A DNA stretch of 64,000 nt from Impatiens glandulifera. Taxonomy: Eukaryota; Streptophyta; Magnoliopsida; Ericales; Balsaminaceae. Numbering within the stretch: position 1 is the first letter of the stretch; each line of letters starts with the position of its first letter. The notes beneath the pieces are model-generated. The model ran no database searches. It was not told where the DNA came from and worked only from the letters and a program-made list of their open reading frames with translations. Below are positions 20,106-33,100 of this stretch, piece after piece. The position numbers and the translations under genes are program-made. The stretch spans positions 52,945,113 to 53,009,112 of the forward strand of contig NC_061866.1 in NCBI RefSeq assembly GCF_907164915.1, given 5' to 3'.

Positions 20106-22079
20106 TTACAGTTTCTCCAAAATCAAATGAACACCGTTCTGCGGTTGAAGGGTTACAACATAGGTTGGTGCATGAGAATAAGAAGGAGAAAGCTTAAAAG
20201 AAAACCTTTGAAGAATCATAACTAATGCTAGTTTTGCTTCAAGTAATGTGAAGTTATTTCCTACACATATTCTTGGTCCCCAACTGAATGGAAAATACAT
20301 TATTTGGTTCTTTGTTGCCTTCGCCACACCATTGGAAAATCTCTCGGGTTTGAACATTTTCGCATCTTTTCCCCATATCTCTTCGTCGTGATGAACCAAA
20401 ATTATGGGCAACAAAAATTGCAACCCTGCTGGTAATGTCATTTCCCCGAGTCTCGTTTCCTCATCAATAGACCGATAAAACATCAGTGAAGGCGGGTACA
20501 ATCTCAAGACCTCGTACAAGATCATGGATATCTGTAATAAGGAAAAATAATATGATTTCAATTATCATACAATGTTTAATAGGATTTTTGTAACTTACAA
20601 CTTTTAGGTGTCCTATCCCTTCTATGTTTGGTTTAGAATTCCCAAACAGTTGGTTAACTTCTTCTCTGGCTCGAGTTTGCCATTCTTGGTGAATGCTTAA
20701 TAGAACCATTGTCCAAATTAAAAGATTGGCTGTGCTTTCTTGTCCTGCAAAGTAGAAAAGCTTGCATTCTTGGATCACATCATCTATGCTCATGATTTCT
20801 GCATCTCCATTTTCTCGATTCTCTGTCGAGTTTGATTTCAGTAGTAACGACAGTAGATCGTCGTTGTCATCTTCTCCTCCCTTCGTGTCTCGTATTATTA
20901 TTCTTCTTCTGGCTATTATATCCTTAAATTGATTTATAAGCTCACTATTGATTGCTTTTATTCCCCTGTTTTTCTTTGTTGGTAGAAACCTGCAGAGGCC
21001 CCAAGCAAAAATCTGATAAATTATTTGAAAATTTCTTAGAGAATTAGTTATTCATTCTTTACATACCGCCAACCAGGGATATAGGAAGAATTGAGTACTT
21101 GGCGAGTAAGTTTAGCTTGATCCTTTTGAAGCCTGAATATCTTTATCCCTTCTTCATATAAACTGCTTCCAAACAGAGTCCGAGATATCACAGCAGTCGA
21201 AAGATCTTCAAGATAAGGCTGCACATCAACTTCAACCGATCCTTTTTCATTCTCGAATAAAATTTCCAGTTTCTTCATTGCTTCATTGCAACTCATATAC
21301 ATCAATGGGAACATATTCTGCATGCATGCATGTAATTGTAATAAACCAGTAAAAAACTGTTTTTAACCACGATTATTAGCGACGGTAATGAAAATTCGTC
21401 GCTATTACCTTTAGCTTTTGCATGTGGAAAGCTGGATTGATAATTCTTCTGTGCTTGGCCCATTTGTGATCGTTGTAACTTGCAAGGCCTGCAACTAGAA
21501 GATTGGCCAGAGGATGAATTGGTGGTGGCTTTTTGAAAGATTTGTTGTTCGTCAAGATTTCTTTTATAAGTTTCGGTTCCATAACGTTCACTCTTACAAT
21601 TGGTCCTACCCACATATACGAGTTTTTTCCTGCAATTCACTTAATTTTTCACATTCCAAATTCAAAATTGTAGCTAAAGGATGTTAATTACCATTGTTGT
21701 TGCTATTAACGACGGTAAAAAACAGTTTTCGCACAATTGAACTTATTATTAACGAAGATTAACATAACCCCACTTAAAAAAAACAAATGAGAAACAAACC
21801 GTAGTTATCAATAATATGACGATGAAATGGAAGAACCCGAGAGGTGATGTCATTGGACAAGTCTATGGGACGAGAATTAGTAGCCTCCACCATAGCTTTG
21901 AGCTCCTTGAGGTCTCCATGGAATATTCTATAAGGGTTTCCTTTAAGACCTTGTTGTCTTAGCAGTTTTTCTAGTCTCTTCGGTCTGATCCAAACCCAAT
22001 TAATCACTTTCCATATCAATGTTATAACAACTGCTAACAAAAGGACCAAAGATGTTGCTTCCAATGTCAAGATTTCCAT
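20106..22079 (-). CDS. CYP72A: Cytochrome P450, CYP72A family
   Basis: Five exons on minus: 22079-21800, 21629-21409, 21317-21067, 20989-20599, 20531-20106; 522 aa, normal CYP72A length and intron pattern. N-terminal membrane anchor (~8-30). Motifs: [13 protein letters not shown] (typical of CYP72A), I-helix AGQEST (332-337; Ser where most have Thr), ExxR EVLR (388-391), PERF (FKPERF), and haem loop [10 protein letters not shown] (463-472, Cys470). CYP72A enzymes are ER monooxygenases of specialised metabolism (e.g. secologanin synthase, triterpenoid oxidases) or gibberellin inactivation; the substrate here cannot be told. A TATA-like CTATAAATT stands ~60 bp before the ATG (+ strand ~22137-22145). 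The gene looks intact. Confidence 0.93.
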
Positions 22080-22862
22080 TTCTTGAGACAAATTAAGATG
22101 TGTTGATGGCTTGAAATGCAGATCAGAAAGCTCAATTTATAGCTTAATTAATTTGGTTTTAATTTATTTGACATAATAATAATAATGCTCAACAAGATAT
22201 ATAAAATTAATTATAGGCATCACATTATGCTATTAGTTATATTTTAATTAGTGGTTTTGGTTTTGCCTAATGGACCACTAGATTACTTAGAAGATATATA
22301 ATAAGCTTATAGCTATTTAAATATTTTGGTTGATTGATTCTTTTTGTAATGTTATTACAAGCTAGTTTTTAACTAAACATGTATCTTGTTTAGAAATGAC
22401 ATAATTGATGTTTAATTTATTATAAACAACTTGTAACATAATAATTGCCAATATTTTATATAATAATAAAAGAAAAACAATTGGACGGATCTAAAAATTA
22501 AAGTTGGGTGGGCTTGAAATTTTTTTTTGATAGACTTAAAAAGTAACAAGAAAATTTTAAATAAAACAAGTAGATAAAATTAAGTTTTACTATTTTTTTA
22601 ATAATTATATAAACAAAAGTGAGTTTTATTGAAATTTTTTAAGAAATTACAGGTGTCGTGAAATTTGAACCGTAAAATAATAATAATAATTTTTTTTTGG
22701 GGTGGGCTTCGGTTTATCCGAACCCCTACATAGATTCATATATATAGTGGGACTAGGGATGACAATGGGACAGTTCAGAGCGGAGAATGCATTTACCATC
22801 CCCGTCCCGTTCGGTTTAATTCGGTTTCGGGGAATCCCCGCGTGACACCGTTAAAAAATATT

Positions 22863-22909
<47 letters not shown>

Positions 22910-25260
22910 ATTTTTAATATAATATATATTGTAATATATTAAAATTTTATATTATTATAAAGCTATAAACTTACCATACTTATAAAATATAATAAATAAA
23001 TAAATAAATATATTAGTGATTTTGTATATTTTATTTCGTTTATAGTGTTCGGGACAGAAATAGGATGATATCGGGACGGGTCGGGGCGGGGGACACAAAT
23101 CTCATCCCAGTCCTATCCCCGTTCAGTTTTGGGGAAAAACCGTCTCAGACAAACCAATTCAGTTCGATTCGATTTTCGTAGGACAATTTCAAATTGTTAT
23201 AGGATCTCTGTTTAAGTTGAGCAGGAAAAGCCATTTTATATATAATTTTGTAGTTATTCCTTTTAGAAAATATAATTATTTAGAGTTATTTGGTTATATA
23301 AAAAAATATCAATTACACAAAAATGAAAAAAAAAAGTTACTGATTATTTTGTTTGAAACAAAAGTTTATTCATACATCAAAAGTCAAATTAATAATTGTA
23401 AAAATTAAGTTATGATCATATTACTTTCAATCAGTCTATATATATAATAATAATAAAAATAATCTTTGCAATAAGGTTGATTCACACGTATGATTGGGGA
23501 CTCTCTAATTTGACATTTTGTTAAGCCTGTTAATATTTGTATATATTTTGTTTTATATTGAGAATTATTGATGTTTTTCTTTAATCTAGATCTATCTGTG
23601 GTTTGAGAGAAAGATTAATTTATAATCCATGTACATTTTTTTGGTCCGAAATTTGGAGGCATTTATTTAAAATATAAACAAGTCCTTGAAGTAAAAAATT
23701 TGGTGCAAAATGCCCTCCAACAAAAAAAGATAAATTATGTATATGCCCAAAATCATGTTTTTTTCTTTAATTTAGGAGGATAGTACAACCCCACTATGAA
23801 GTTTGTATCAATTTATTAAGTTCTTAATGTGAATTAAAAATAAGAAATTTTGTCACTTTGACTCTTCATCAAATCATCGGGAAGTAATGCCCATTTTTCT
23901 TCTTTTTCTAAAAGTTTCAATATTAATAAAACTATTTTTACAAAAAAATTGTTTGGCTCAATGGCTATAAAGAATATTTTTTTTTTTTTTACAATGTTAG
24001 TTTTGATATTTTTTCGAAATTCGACTAATCTCCGCGGGTTAAACATATACTCGGCAAACACTCAACTAATTTAAATAGGTGAACGATAACAAACTCCAAC
24101 CAAAATCATTGAGAGTTAGGGATATCACATTCACTTTGATTCTAATTAAAAACAATGAACCATTACATAAATTATAAATGCTTTAATTTTTGTGTGTGTT
24201 TATTTCAATAAACTTATAACAATGGATGTTATAACTTAATTTGTAATGATCTATATCAATTTTCTAGGTTTTTGTTTTTTCACAAGTAAAATGTTAAAGA
24301 AAAATAAAATATTATGACAGGTTGAATTTGATTCCAATCTCCAAGTTACTAGAACCAAGGCTAGGTGTCTTAGTTTGTCTTTCTATTATTACATCATTAA
24401 AAACTTCCACTATCATTTTAATAAGAAAGTCTACCTTATCATCTTACACCTAAATGCAATTATATAAAATAGTTTTCTTAATTTTAGAGATTCCCTACAT
24501 TTAATTACTTGGTTTTACACTAAGCACCATGTTAACTCTATCAAATGTATGATGGGGACCATCCTAATATAAGCCAAATTATAATAAAATTAATATGTTT
24601 GCCCTTCAACTTTTTAAACATTCCAATTGTACAGTTTTATTTATATCAATGAGAAAACTTCTCCCAATTTCCAACTTTAAAAATTAAATAGTTCTAAAAC
24701 GTTTTTTATTTTGTAATTTAGAAAGTTAGTGCAAATTACATATTTAAAACGTTTTTAATAAATTCGAATTTAAGATATTTGATCTCTATACATAAATACT
24801 CTATATAGTGTTAAAGGACTTAAAGTTGAATATGTCTGCAAAATAGATAATAAAAATTTAAAAGTTCATGCACTCTTTAAATAGTTGAATGAAAAGATCG
24901 GTCTAAAATGAGAATGTGTTCTTTTACTAGCTTTTTCAGAAATTAGTTAATTGATTGATATTTAAAAAACTAAATAAAATAATTACAAGTAAAAAGTAAA
25001 TTATTCCATTTTTAAAAGTTTCAAATTTTTTAAAAATAAAACATGATTATGCACTAATCATCCGAACTATTGGTTAATTAAGTGGAAGGACACAACACCA
25101 TTAATTTCTTTAATTGAATAATTTGAGATAATGATTAACTTTGAAGAAATCTATTAAAGCTTTCACAAGCTAAGTGAAATCAATATTTCATAATGACCTT
25201 TTATTTACACCATAAATTTTAGATTATGAAAATAAAAAAAAAATACGAATTTTAAAATCA
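22080..25260. other. AT-rich intergenic spacer
   Basis: No gene seen. 22745-22850 and 23040-23180 form two GC-rich islands (GGGACGGG / CCCCGTCCCG type) flanking an AT-rich core with a (TA)n run at ~22866-22905, a pattern common in plant dispersed repeats. 23990-24110 resembles text that recurs at ~54735-54850 (GGGTTAA(A/G)CA(C/T)ATA, GCAAACACT(C/T)AAC), so it is another dispersed repeat. Confidence 0.45.
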
Positions 25261-26405
25261 TGAATAATATAATATATTTGTAAGATATTATCACAATATT
25301 ATAAATTGTGATAATATCAATATTATATTATTTAGTTTCTTTATATGTCAATTATAATGTCTATATAATAGATATAATCTATGTAACCATAAATAACAAT
25401 TCAATACAATATTTCTCACTTTATTCTAATATGGTATCAGAGCTTTGTTATCGGTCTTGAGTCAATCAAATGATAGTCTTCCGTTGCCTCCATCAATGGT
25501 TACCAAGCTATTGATGAAACGCTCTAATCATTTATTCTTAATATTATTTTTTGTCGGTGGTCCTAAGAAGCTTATCTGGGGTTTTGGATTTAATTTGAGT
25601 GGATTTGTTTTCGTCTAGTTGGATTGGGGATTTTGGTAGCTTTGTAGAAATGAGTTTAGTTGTTTTGTTCTTAAGTGAGGAGGGTAACTTGGACGGATCG
25701 AAAGTTGATTTGATTGAATTAGCTGGTTTAGAAGATTGTTGATTTTATTATTAGTTTTGGAGGAGAGGAAATCGGAAGTGAGTTTTTGAAGCTTGGTTTG
25801 ATTGGTTTTATTTGTTTTGTTGAGTATAGGGAGTTGAATTTGGTTTGGTGTTTCCCTATATTTGTGAAACTTGATTTGATTGGTTTTGGTTGTTGTTGAG
25901 AATAGGGAGTTGAATTTGGTTTGGGTTTTCCCTAAGTTTGTAAACTTTGATATGATTAGTTTTTGTTTAGTTTGGTTGTTGTGGGTTGTTGATTTTAGTT
26001 TGGTTTTTGGAGGAGTTTGTGAAATTTGGTTTGATTGATTTTGGTTTGGTTGTTAATTTTGGCCGGTCTGAATTGAAGAAGAGCTTTTTTTTTGGTGAAT
26101 GATCAATGGATTGACAGAAGAGAGAAGAGAAGGAAGAGAGGAAGATTAAGAATGACATGTAACTTCTTATTATTCGCACTTTCGTTTTCTGACTATCAAA
26201 CTCTCTATGTTTATGTTGTTGCATCATGAGTTTGAGTGAGGATGTTAAAGTATATAATATAATATATTTGTAAAATATTATCATAATATTATAAATTATG
26301 ATAATATCAATATGATATTATTTAGCTTCTTTATATGTCAATTATAATATATATATAATAGACATAATCTATATAACCATAAATAACTATTCAATACAAT
26401 ATTTC
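25261..26405 (+). mobile_element. Small non-autonomous LTR-type relic
   Basis: Two direct copies of 155 bp, 25261-25415 and 26251-26405 (offset 990), flank ~835 bp without coding potential. 17 bp after the left copy is TGGTATCAGAGC (25432-25443), the copia-type PBS. The left copy contains a 14-bp perfect inverted repeat (25284-25297 / 25305-25318). The right copy seems to lack the last ~15 bp of the LTR. Inside are two diverged ~80 bp tandem copies rich in GGGAGTTGAATTTGG (25795-25960). Confidence 0.6.
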
Positions 26406-26430
26406 GAGTTATTTTTTTTTATCAAATTAG

Positions 26431-26811
26431 CTTGAAGATTAGTACACAATTAAGACTTTTTTTTAAAAAAAAAACCTGTAAGGCTATATACTTTTCAAAC
26501 TCATAATAAACTTGAAGATTAACACACAATTAAGACTTTTTTTGGACAAAAGCCTTCTAAAGCTATATACTTTTCAAACTCATAATAAACTTGAAGATTA
26601 GCACATAATTAAGACTCTTTTTGGACAAAAACCTATAAAGTTATATACTTTTCAAACTTATAATAAACTTGGAGATTAGTACACAATTAAGACTTTTTGG
26701 ACAAAAACCTTACAGCTATATACTTTTCAAACTCATACTAAATTTGGAGATTAGTACAAGACTTTTTTTTGTGACAAAAACCTATATGGCTATATACTTT
26801 TCAAACTCATT
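26431..26811 (+). repeat. Tandem repeat, five units of 74-80 bp
   Basis: Units begin CTTGAAGATTAG(C/T)AC... at 26431, 26511, 26590, 26668 and ~26742 and share GCTATATACTTTTCAAACTC. They differ by several substitutions and by T-run length. The array starts 26 bp after the end of the small LTR relic. Confidence 0.8.
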
Positions 26812-26989
26812 ATTTTGAAATTTTAAAGAGAAGGATAATTTATCATGGACTTGAAAAAGTATTATCTTGGACACCTCCTTGATGATAATATGAGATGACA
26901 AATTTTATCGGGTAAGATAATTAAAATTTTGAAACATAAATGGATCCATCATGTATCAAATTAAACCTTTCATGTAATTTTCCTCAAAT

Positions 26990-27330
26990 GTCTGAAATTT
27001 TGTCGATCCCTTTAGCGGGTGTAGAGGACGATGACATTTAAGTTTAGTCTTGGTCTAATGATGGAAAATATAATGTTAATTTTAATTATCTAACTCAAAC
27101 TCAGATCAACCATGAGAATAATTTGTAAAATGATTTTGATATTTGGAACCTTAAGTGTTCACCAAAAATAAAAAATGTTAGGTGGAGAATCCTTAAATGA
27201 AGTAGTGACATAAAAATGAATATTTCAAACAAAATGTTACCACTCACATTATGTGCAATCAATGTAAAAAATCACATTAAACAACTAAACACGCTATTCT
27301 CGCTATTCTCGATTGTGATTTTATCAAAAA
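26990..27330 (+). pseudogene. Decayed LINE fragment (zf-RVT region)
   Basis: One forward frame reads IPLAGVEDDD, then (after stops) WSNDGKYNVNFNYLTQ, IWNLKCSPKIKNVRWRILK. This is the pattern of the zinc-finger/RVT C-terminal part of plant non-LTR ORF2 proteins (typically ...DDxxxWxxxxNGxYSVxSxY ... WxLKxPPKIKxFxWR). At least three in-frame stops make it a relic. Confidence 0.5.
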
Positions 27331-27419
27331 TATTTGGGAAATTATTGAAAGACGAGAGAAATACTTCTCATCGGCAATGCTCTGATTTCCTCTGTACACG
27401 TCACATTGGATTACAATGA

Positions 27420-28227
27420 AATGGAAAGAAATTGATTCACCGATAACTTTGAATAAGTTTAACTTTCAACAAATTTAAAGTCTACTTCTCTCACTAACCA
27501 CATTTTTTTTTTTCGACAATCGAACTGAATTAAGATAACTCGAGGGATAGAATGTAAGAGAAATAAAAAAAAATTGAGACACGACATTTATACAACTAAA
27601 ATATTTGAGAATTCTTATTAAATTATTTTATTTCTCACTTACCCGATCTATTCTTTTTAGGTTTGTTTTTTTTTTAAGAATTTTGATACATTTTGTTAAT
27701 ATCTTTTATCAACTATGAACTATTATTTTAATTTTATTATCTTTAATATATATCATATTTGACAAATAACAACCTCAACCACACAAAATATAAAAAATAA
27801 AAAATGCTGATTAATTAACTACATTTTCTCTTGTATTTATTGATTCATTTTGTTAGTTTTTTTATGTTAAGTTTTTATTATTCCTAACCACATTTGGTCC
27901 AAAAAAAAACTAATTTGAACCAAATTGTAAAAATGATTGTCACCAGTTTAAATCAAACTTATTTCATCATAAATCAAAACATTAAAAAAATCAAAAGAAA
28001 CGTTTATAACTTCAAACACAAGACACCTGAGCTTGTTTGATCCGGATTTTTTTGGATTTAATTTTTTTTACCATTTAAAATAAATTACTGTGCAAATTAT
28101 GTCTATATATTTTAACAAAGTTGCATAAGAGCTTTATTTTTATTATATTATTTGTAGTATTTTAAAATATAAAATAAAATAAATATATTAATAGTTTAAC
28201 ATAAATAATCAAATGTAATCCTTTTTT

Positions 28228-28261
<34 letters not shown>

Positions 28262-30147
28262 ACACAAACAAATTATTTTCAAATAATCCTACATCACACA
28301 GTCTCAAAGAATTGGTTGATTTTGTGTTTTCTAAATTATTTTAAATTTTTTCTAAAAATAATTTTTTATCATATAACCTTCAAATTACATAATTCATTAA
28401 ATATTAATACTTTGTTAAATTTAAATTTAAAATATAAAAAATATTTTAATAATTTATTTAAAAAAAATCCATGAATATCTTAAAGCCCAATATCAAACAA
28501 GCTGACTACAGATAAGGATGATATCCATAGGCCCACAGCCACACCAACTGTCGGTCAGAATGATAACTAATCATTAATGCTTTTTTATTGTATTATCTTT
28601 TTCCCATGCCTTTTGATAACAAAATCATAATTAAAGTCATTTTCTTATTATCTACTTATTAAATTACAATAAAGCTAGGGTTTATCGAGAGATAAAAAGT
28701 GAAATATTATTTATCTTTAACCAATCTATTTATTTTAACAGCAAAATCCCAAATTGTTATTATTTTTTTATTATTTTTTATATTTTTTTAATTAAATCTT
28801 ATATAATAAATCATCTATCATCCTTTCTTAAAACTAGTAAAAATATAATTTTAAAAATCTTTAAAATGATATATCATTCAACATCTTTTAACTTTCTCTA
28901 GTTTATCTCAACACTCAATTTATTAATTATAATATTATTTTTTTATTATATAATGATACTTTATAAAAAAATTTATCAAAATAATCTTGACCTCTTTATT
29001 TTATCATCCATCATTATTATTTTTTTCTCTCCAAATTAAAAAAAAAAAAACAAATTCTTAACGACTTAGTGTCTTATTAAATTAAATTATATAACTCATT
29101 CTATATAAAATTTTAAAATTAAATTGACAAATAATACATTAATAAAGATTTTGCGGGAATGACAAATCTAATTTTTTATTATAAGGAGATAGCCCAAGAT
29201 TGAGTACACGTGTATAAGAAAAGATAGAAATAATGACCGATATGTATTTAATTTAAACTTAAAGAAATTTAATTTTAATGTTTGGTTGATAGTTCGAATT
29301 TAATGCTTCTATTTCACTTTATCACACTCATCTAACTTTTTTTTTTTTTTTATCTAAATTTATTATTTACATTAGTTTAAGTTATAACATTTTTAGAAAT
29401 AATCGAATATATCTTAAATAATCTTCACTTAAAATTATAAATGATTTTAAATCAATTATTATAACGTCTAGATCATGGATTGGTTATATAGTAGGAAATT
29501 TACCAAATCCAATTATTGAAGAAAGTAGCGATAATATTTTTTTTTTTTGTTTTTTTCCAACTTAAGATCAGTTATTTAGTTTACGAAATCAAAATAAAAT
29601 TTATTTAAATCAAACAAGACTTAATATTCCCAACTGAACCACTTTCAAGTTTTGAATAATAATAATTCTCAGCTACAAGTCAGCCTTCTTCTTTCTCTCT
29701 CCTCCCTTTTGATTTCGCCGGTAAGACATACGGTTTGCCCGCGTTTTGATAATTTCATTTCTGCAAATAACCGCTTCAATTCTCAAGAACTTTTTCAATT
29801 TTCAATCGTAGATAGAGAAAAAGAGAAGGAATCAAGTGAATGTATATGTATATATCAGATTTCTCGATTGTATTGCTCATCAGGAAACTGTAGTATGATG
29901 ATTCTTGGATACAATTTGCACTGGTGAATTAGGTATTATCATCTACTTGTGTACTCGTAAGCTTCTAAATCAACCAGGTGGAACTGTGGAAGGTAGATTT
30001 GATCTTCTGTATATTAAATTCATTTTCTGCTGTTTGTTCGTTTGGATCGGTAGTGATTACGAGGTTCTGCACGTATTCATGTTAGTTGAATGATACCTAG
30101 GTCGTCGTTCAATAGAGGAAAAGAGATTAGAAAAAAGTTAACGGATA
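27420..30147. other. AT-rich spacer and 5' region of the C2-domain gene
   Basis: Nothing recognisable from 27420 to about 29640 apart from homopolymers and a (TA)n run at ~28226-28257. From ~29650 CT-rich sequence (TTCTTTCTCTCTCCTCCC) and a donor-like GCCG^GTAAGAC (29720/29721) suggest the leader exon and a 5'-UTR intron of the next gene. Confidence 0.4.
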
Positions 30148-33100
30148 ATGAGTATGGATATTACTGAGGTTACGATTTTGCATCATGTTGCGCTTGTACT
30201 TCTTCTACTCTGGTGGCTAACTCTGTTCGACCGCTGCAACTCAATTGCTTATCTTCTATCCTTCATCTATCTCTATCTGGTGAGAGTTTCGGAACTGAGA
30301 TCTTATTATCGGGATCCTTACAGTTTAACTTACGTTTGCTGACGCTTTTCCTTTTTGTTCTTAAGGTTCATGATAGGTACTTAATGAGATTGAAGAAGAA
30401 GCTGCAGTTCGATGAACGGAGACAAAATAATCAAAGACGGGTAAACTGTGATGGTTTCTTTGTTTTAGTTAATTTATCATATTATTTGTTAGTTTTATTT
30501 TGCCTTCAAGATATAAGAGGTTCTCCAGATATAATTACTGCTACCATGGTCTGCATTTTGGAGAGTTTGAGGTGTTGTGTAAACCGACATTTTAACTCTT
30601 CATCGAAGATGAAATACTGCTATTTATTTGTGTTACATTATCCTCTATTGTTTTTGAACAAGTAGATTCAATCAAATGAGTCCTGAATAGCCCCGATTTT
30701 GATTTCACATAGTGAATAAGCCAATACTTATGTCACCCAAAATAAACGAAAACATGCATCAGAGCTGACTCCCTAGACATATACTTTTCACTACAAAAAG
30801 GATAGGACATACCCCTAACTCAAAATGGCAAAGATTCAAAGGAAAACCAAAAAGGTACAGAAAGATAGAGACTAAAAAGCAATCAGTGGGCCATTAATGA
30901 GCCCTGATTTATTCTCTACAATTGTAGTCTACTGTATATATTGAATGGATAATTTAAGCTGGTGTTGTAATCTTTCTGAGTTTCTTTTTTCTATTGTATG
31001 CAAAAACTGAATTATTGAATTGGTTTTGTTATTGATGACTATGGATGCTTGATCCATTAGTTTCTCTTGGTGTTTCATAATTATTGATAGAATGGGAAAA
31101 TGCAGAAGTTGGACTGAGTGATTCTTTTGTAGGTACTTTGTGATTCTGAAACTGTGCGGTGGTTGAATTATGCAGTTGAAAAGATGTGGACAGTTTGTAT
31201 GGAGCAGATTGTTTCACAGAAAATTCTTTTACCCATAGTACCTTGGTTCCTGCAGAAATATAAACCATGGACTGCGGTAGGGATCCACCTTTTTATCTTT
31301 TCACACAGCAAACGGCTTTCTACAGTTCCCTATGTGATCTCATTGCTCAATATTTGCCTTCCAATTTTAATTTAACTAAGGAAACAGTATTGGATACTGG
31401 GGCATTATTTTGTATATGTTTTTCATTGTACACTTATGCGACTTATGGATCTGATAATTGTTGAAGGCAACCTTTGCCTCTCATATACATAAAGTGTTGA
31501 ATAAAACTAATGACAGATACTGTGTTATGTTGTTTCTACAAACATGCAGAAGGAAGCTGCAGTCCAATCTCTCTATATGGGAAGATCACCACCAGTATTC
31601 ACTGAAATGAGGGTTCTTCGTCAATCAACTGGTGATGACCACTTGGTATGGATATAATATCATGGAACCGCCATGCATTGTTATAGAAACAATCCAAATT
31701 CCTTTATGCTATATGGGTCATTGAACATTTGTAGGTCTTGGAGTTGGGGATGAATTTTTTGACTGCTGATGATATGAGTGGAATCCTCGCTGTGAAATTG
31801 AGGAAAAGACTGGGCTTCGGAATGGTGGCAAAGTTGCATCTGACAGGGATGCATATTGAAGGCAAAGTAGGTAACATTATGTACGACAGTTGTTTATTAT
31901 GCTTTTTACATTCAATTTTAAGAGAACTTTTACATCTTGCTATAGTTGGTTCAACACACCATTATGCTAAAAACTGCTCAGGATTATATGCTATATAAAG
32001 ACAATACACTTCTTTTACTCTACTTTCACAAGAAAAAATGCCAAAAATCAGGAAAAAATTAACCTGTTCTTTCCCTTATTTTTCTTTTAAAAGGGACAAC
32101 TTTTTATTAAAAAGAACACAACACAACCATATCTGTCTTCCTTCCCTTCTTATATTACACTCTCATGTAACATATTGTAACGCAACCATATCTGTCTTAT
32201 CGGGAATTCCAATAACAACTGAAGCAATCATTGTTTATAGACAAAGGTTGAAGCATCTTATATGGAATCAGATGCTATCGTTGAGAAGAAACTATGATTT
32301 GAAAATTGTATCCTTTTTACTGTGTGGGACATTGCATTGTTACCATTTTGGTGACTATATTATCCCTTCCTAATCTCTTTCATGATATACTGAACTGCCA
32401 GTTCACTGTACATCCCAAAACATTAATATTGAAATACTCTAGTTGTGAATATTCTCCAGGTAATGTTAGGGGTTAAGTTCCTCCGCCATTGGCCATTTCT
32501 GGGCCGTTTGCGGCTGTGCTTCGTTGAACCTCCATATTTTCAAATGACGGTGAAGCCACTTTTCTCTCACGGACTTGATGTTACTGAAGTTCCAGGCATT
32601 GCTGGATGGCTGGTAGTTTGTCTTATACTGCAGGGGCAATATTTACTAACATCTCATTCTGACAGAAAATATATTAACTGTTTTCCTTTCATTGATTAGG
32701 ACAATCTTCTGGCCCTTGCATTCGAACAGACACTAGTGGAGGTGACCTTTTTGCCTACAGACACTTCTATTGTACTTTATCCACTCAAAGAAGTACTCAT
32801 ATATCATTATTTTCTGATTATTAGTAGTTATAATTTTGCAGCCTAATATGCTGGTAGTTGACATGGAGAAATTCGTTTCCCCACAAGAAGGTAATTATTT
32901 ATAGAGGAAAAAACCTCTGCCCGTATACAACTACAATCTCTGCTTATTATGAAATTTTTCCTAAAAACATTCTTCTTACAGAACCTTGTTCAATTAGGGG
33001 ATCTATTAACCTTGAGTTTATGTTTCTTTATATGTTTACATTGCTTTCTCTTTGGTTGTGCTTCTAGTAGACATAGTCCACATAGTACCTAAGACTTAAG

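Noticed and set aside
27216..27419. 67 aa ORF as a host gene
   Set aside because: It is the tail of a degraded LINE-like region with stops upstream; no independent support.
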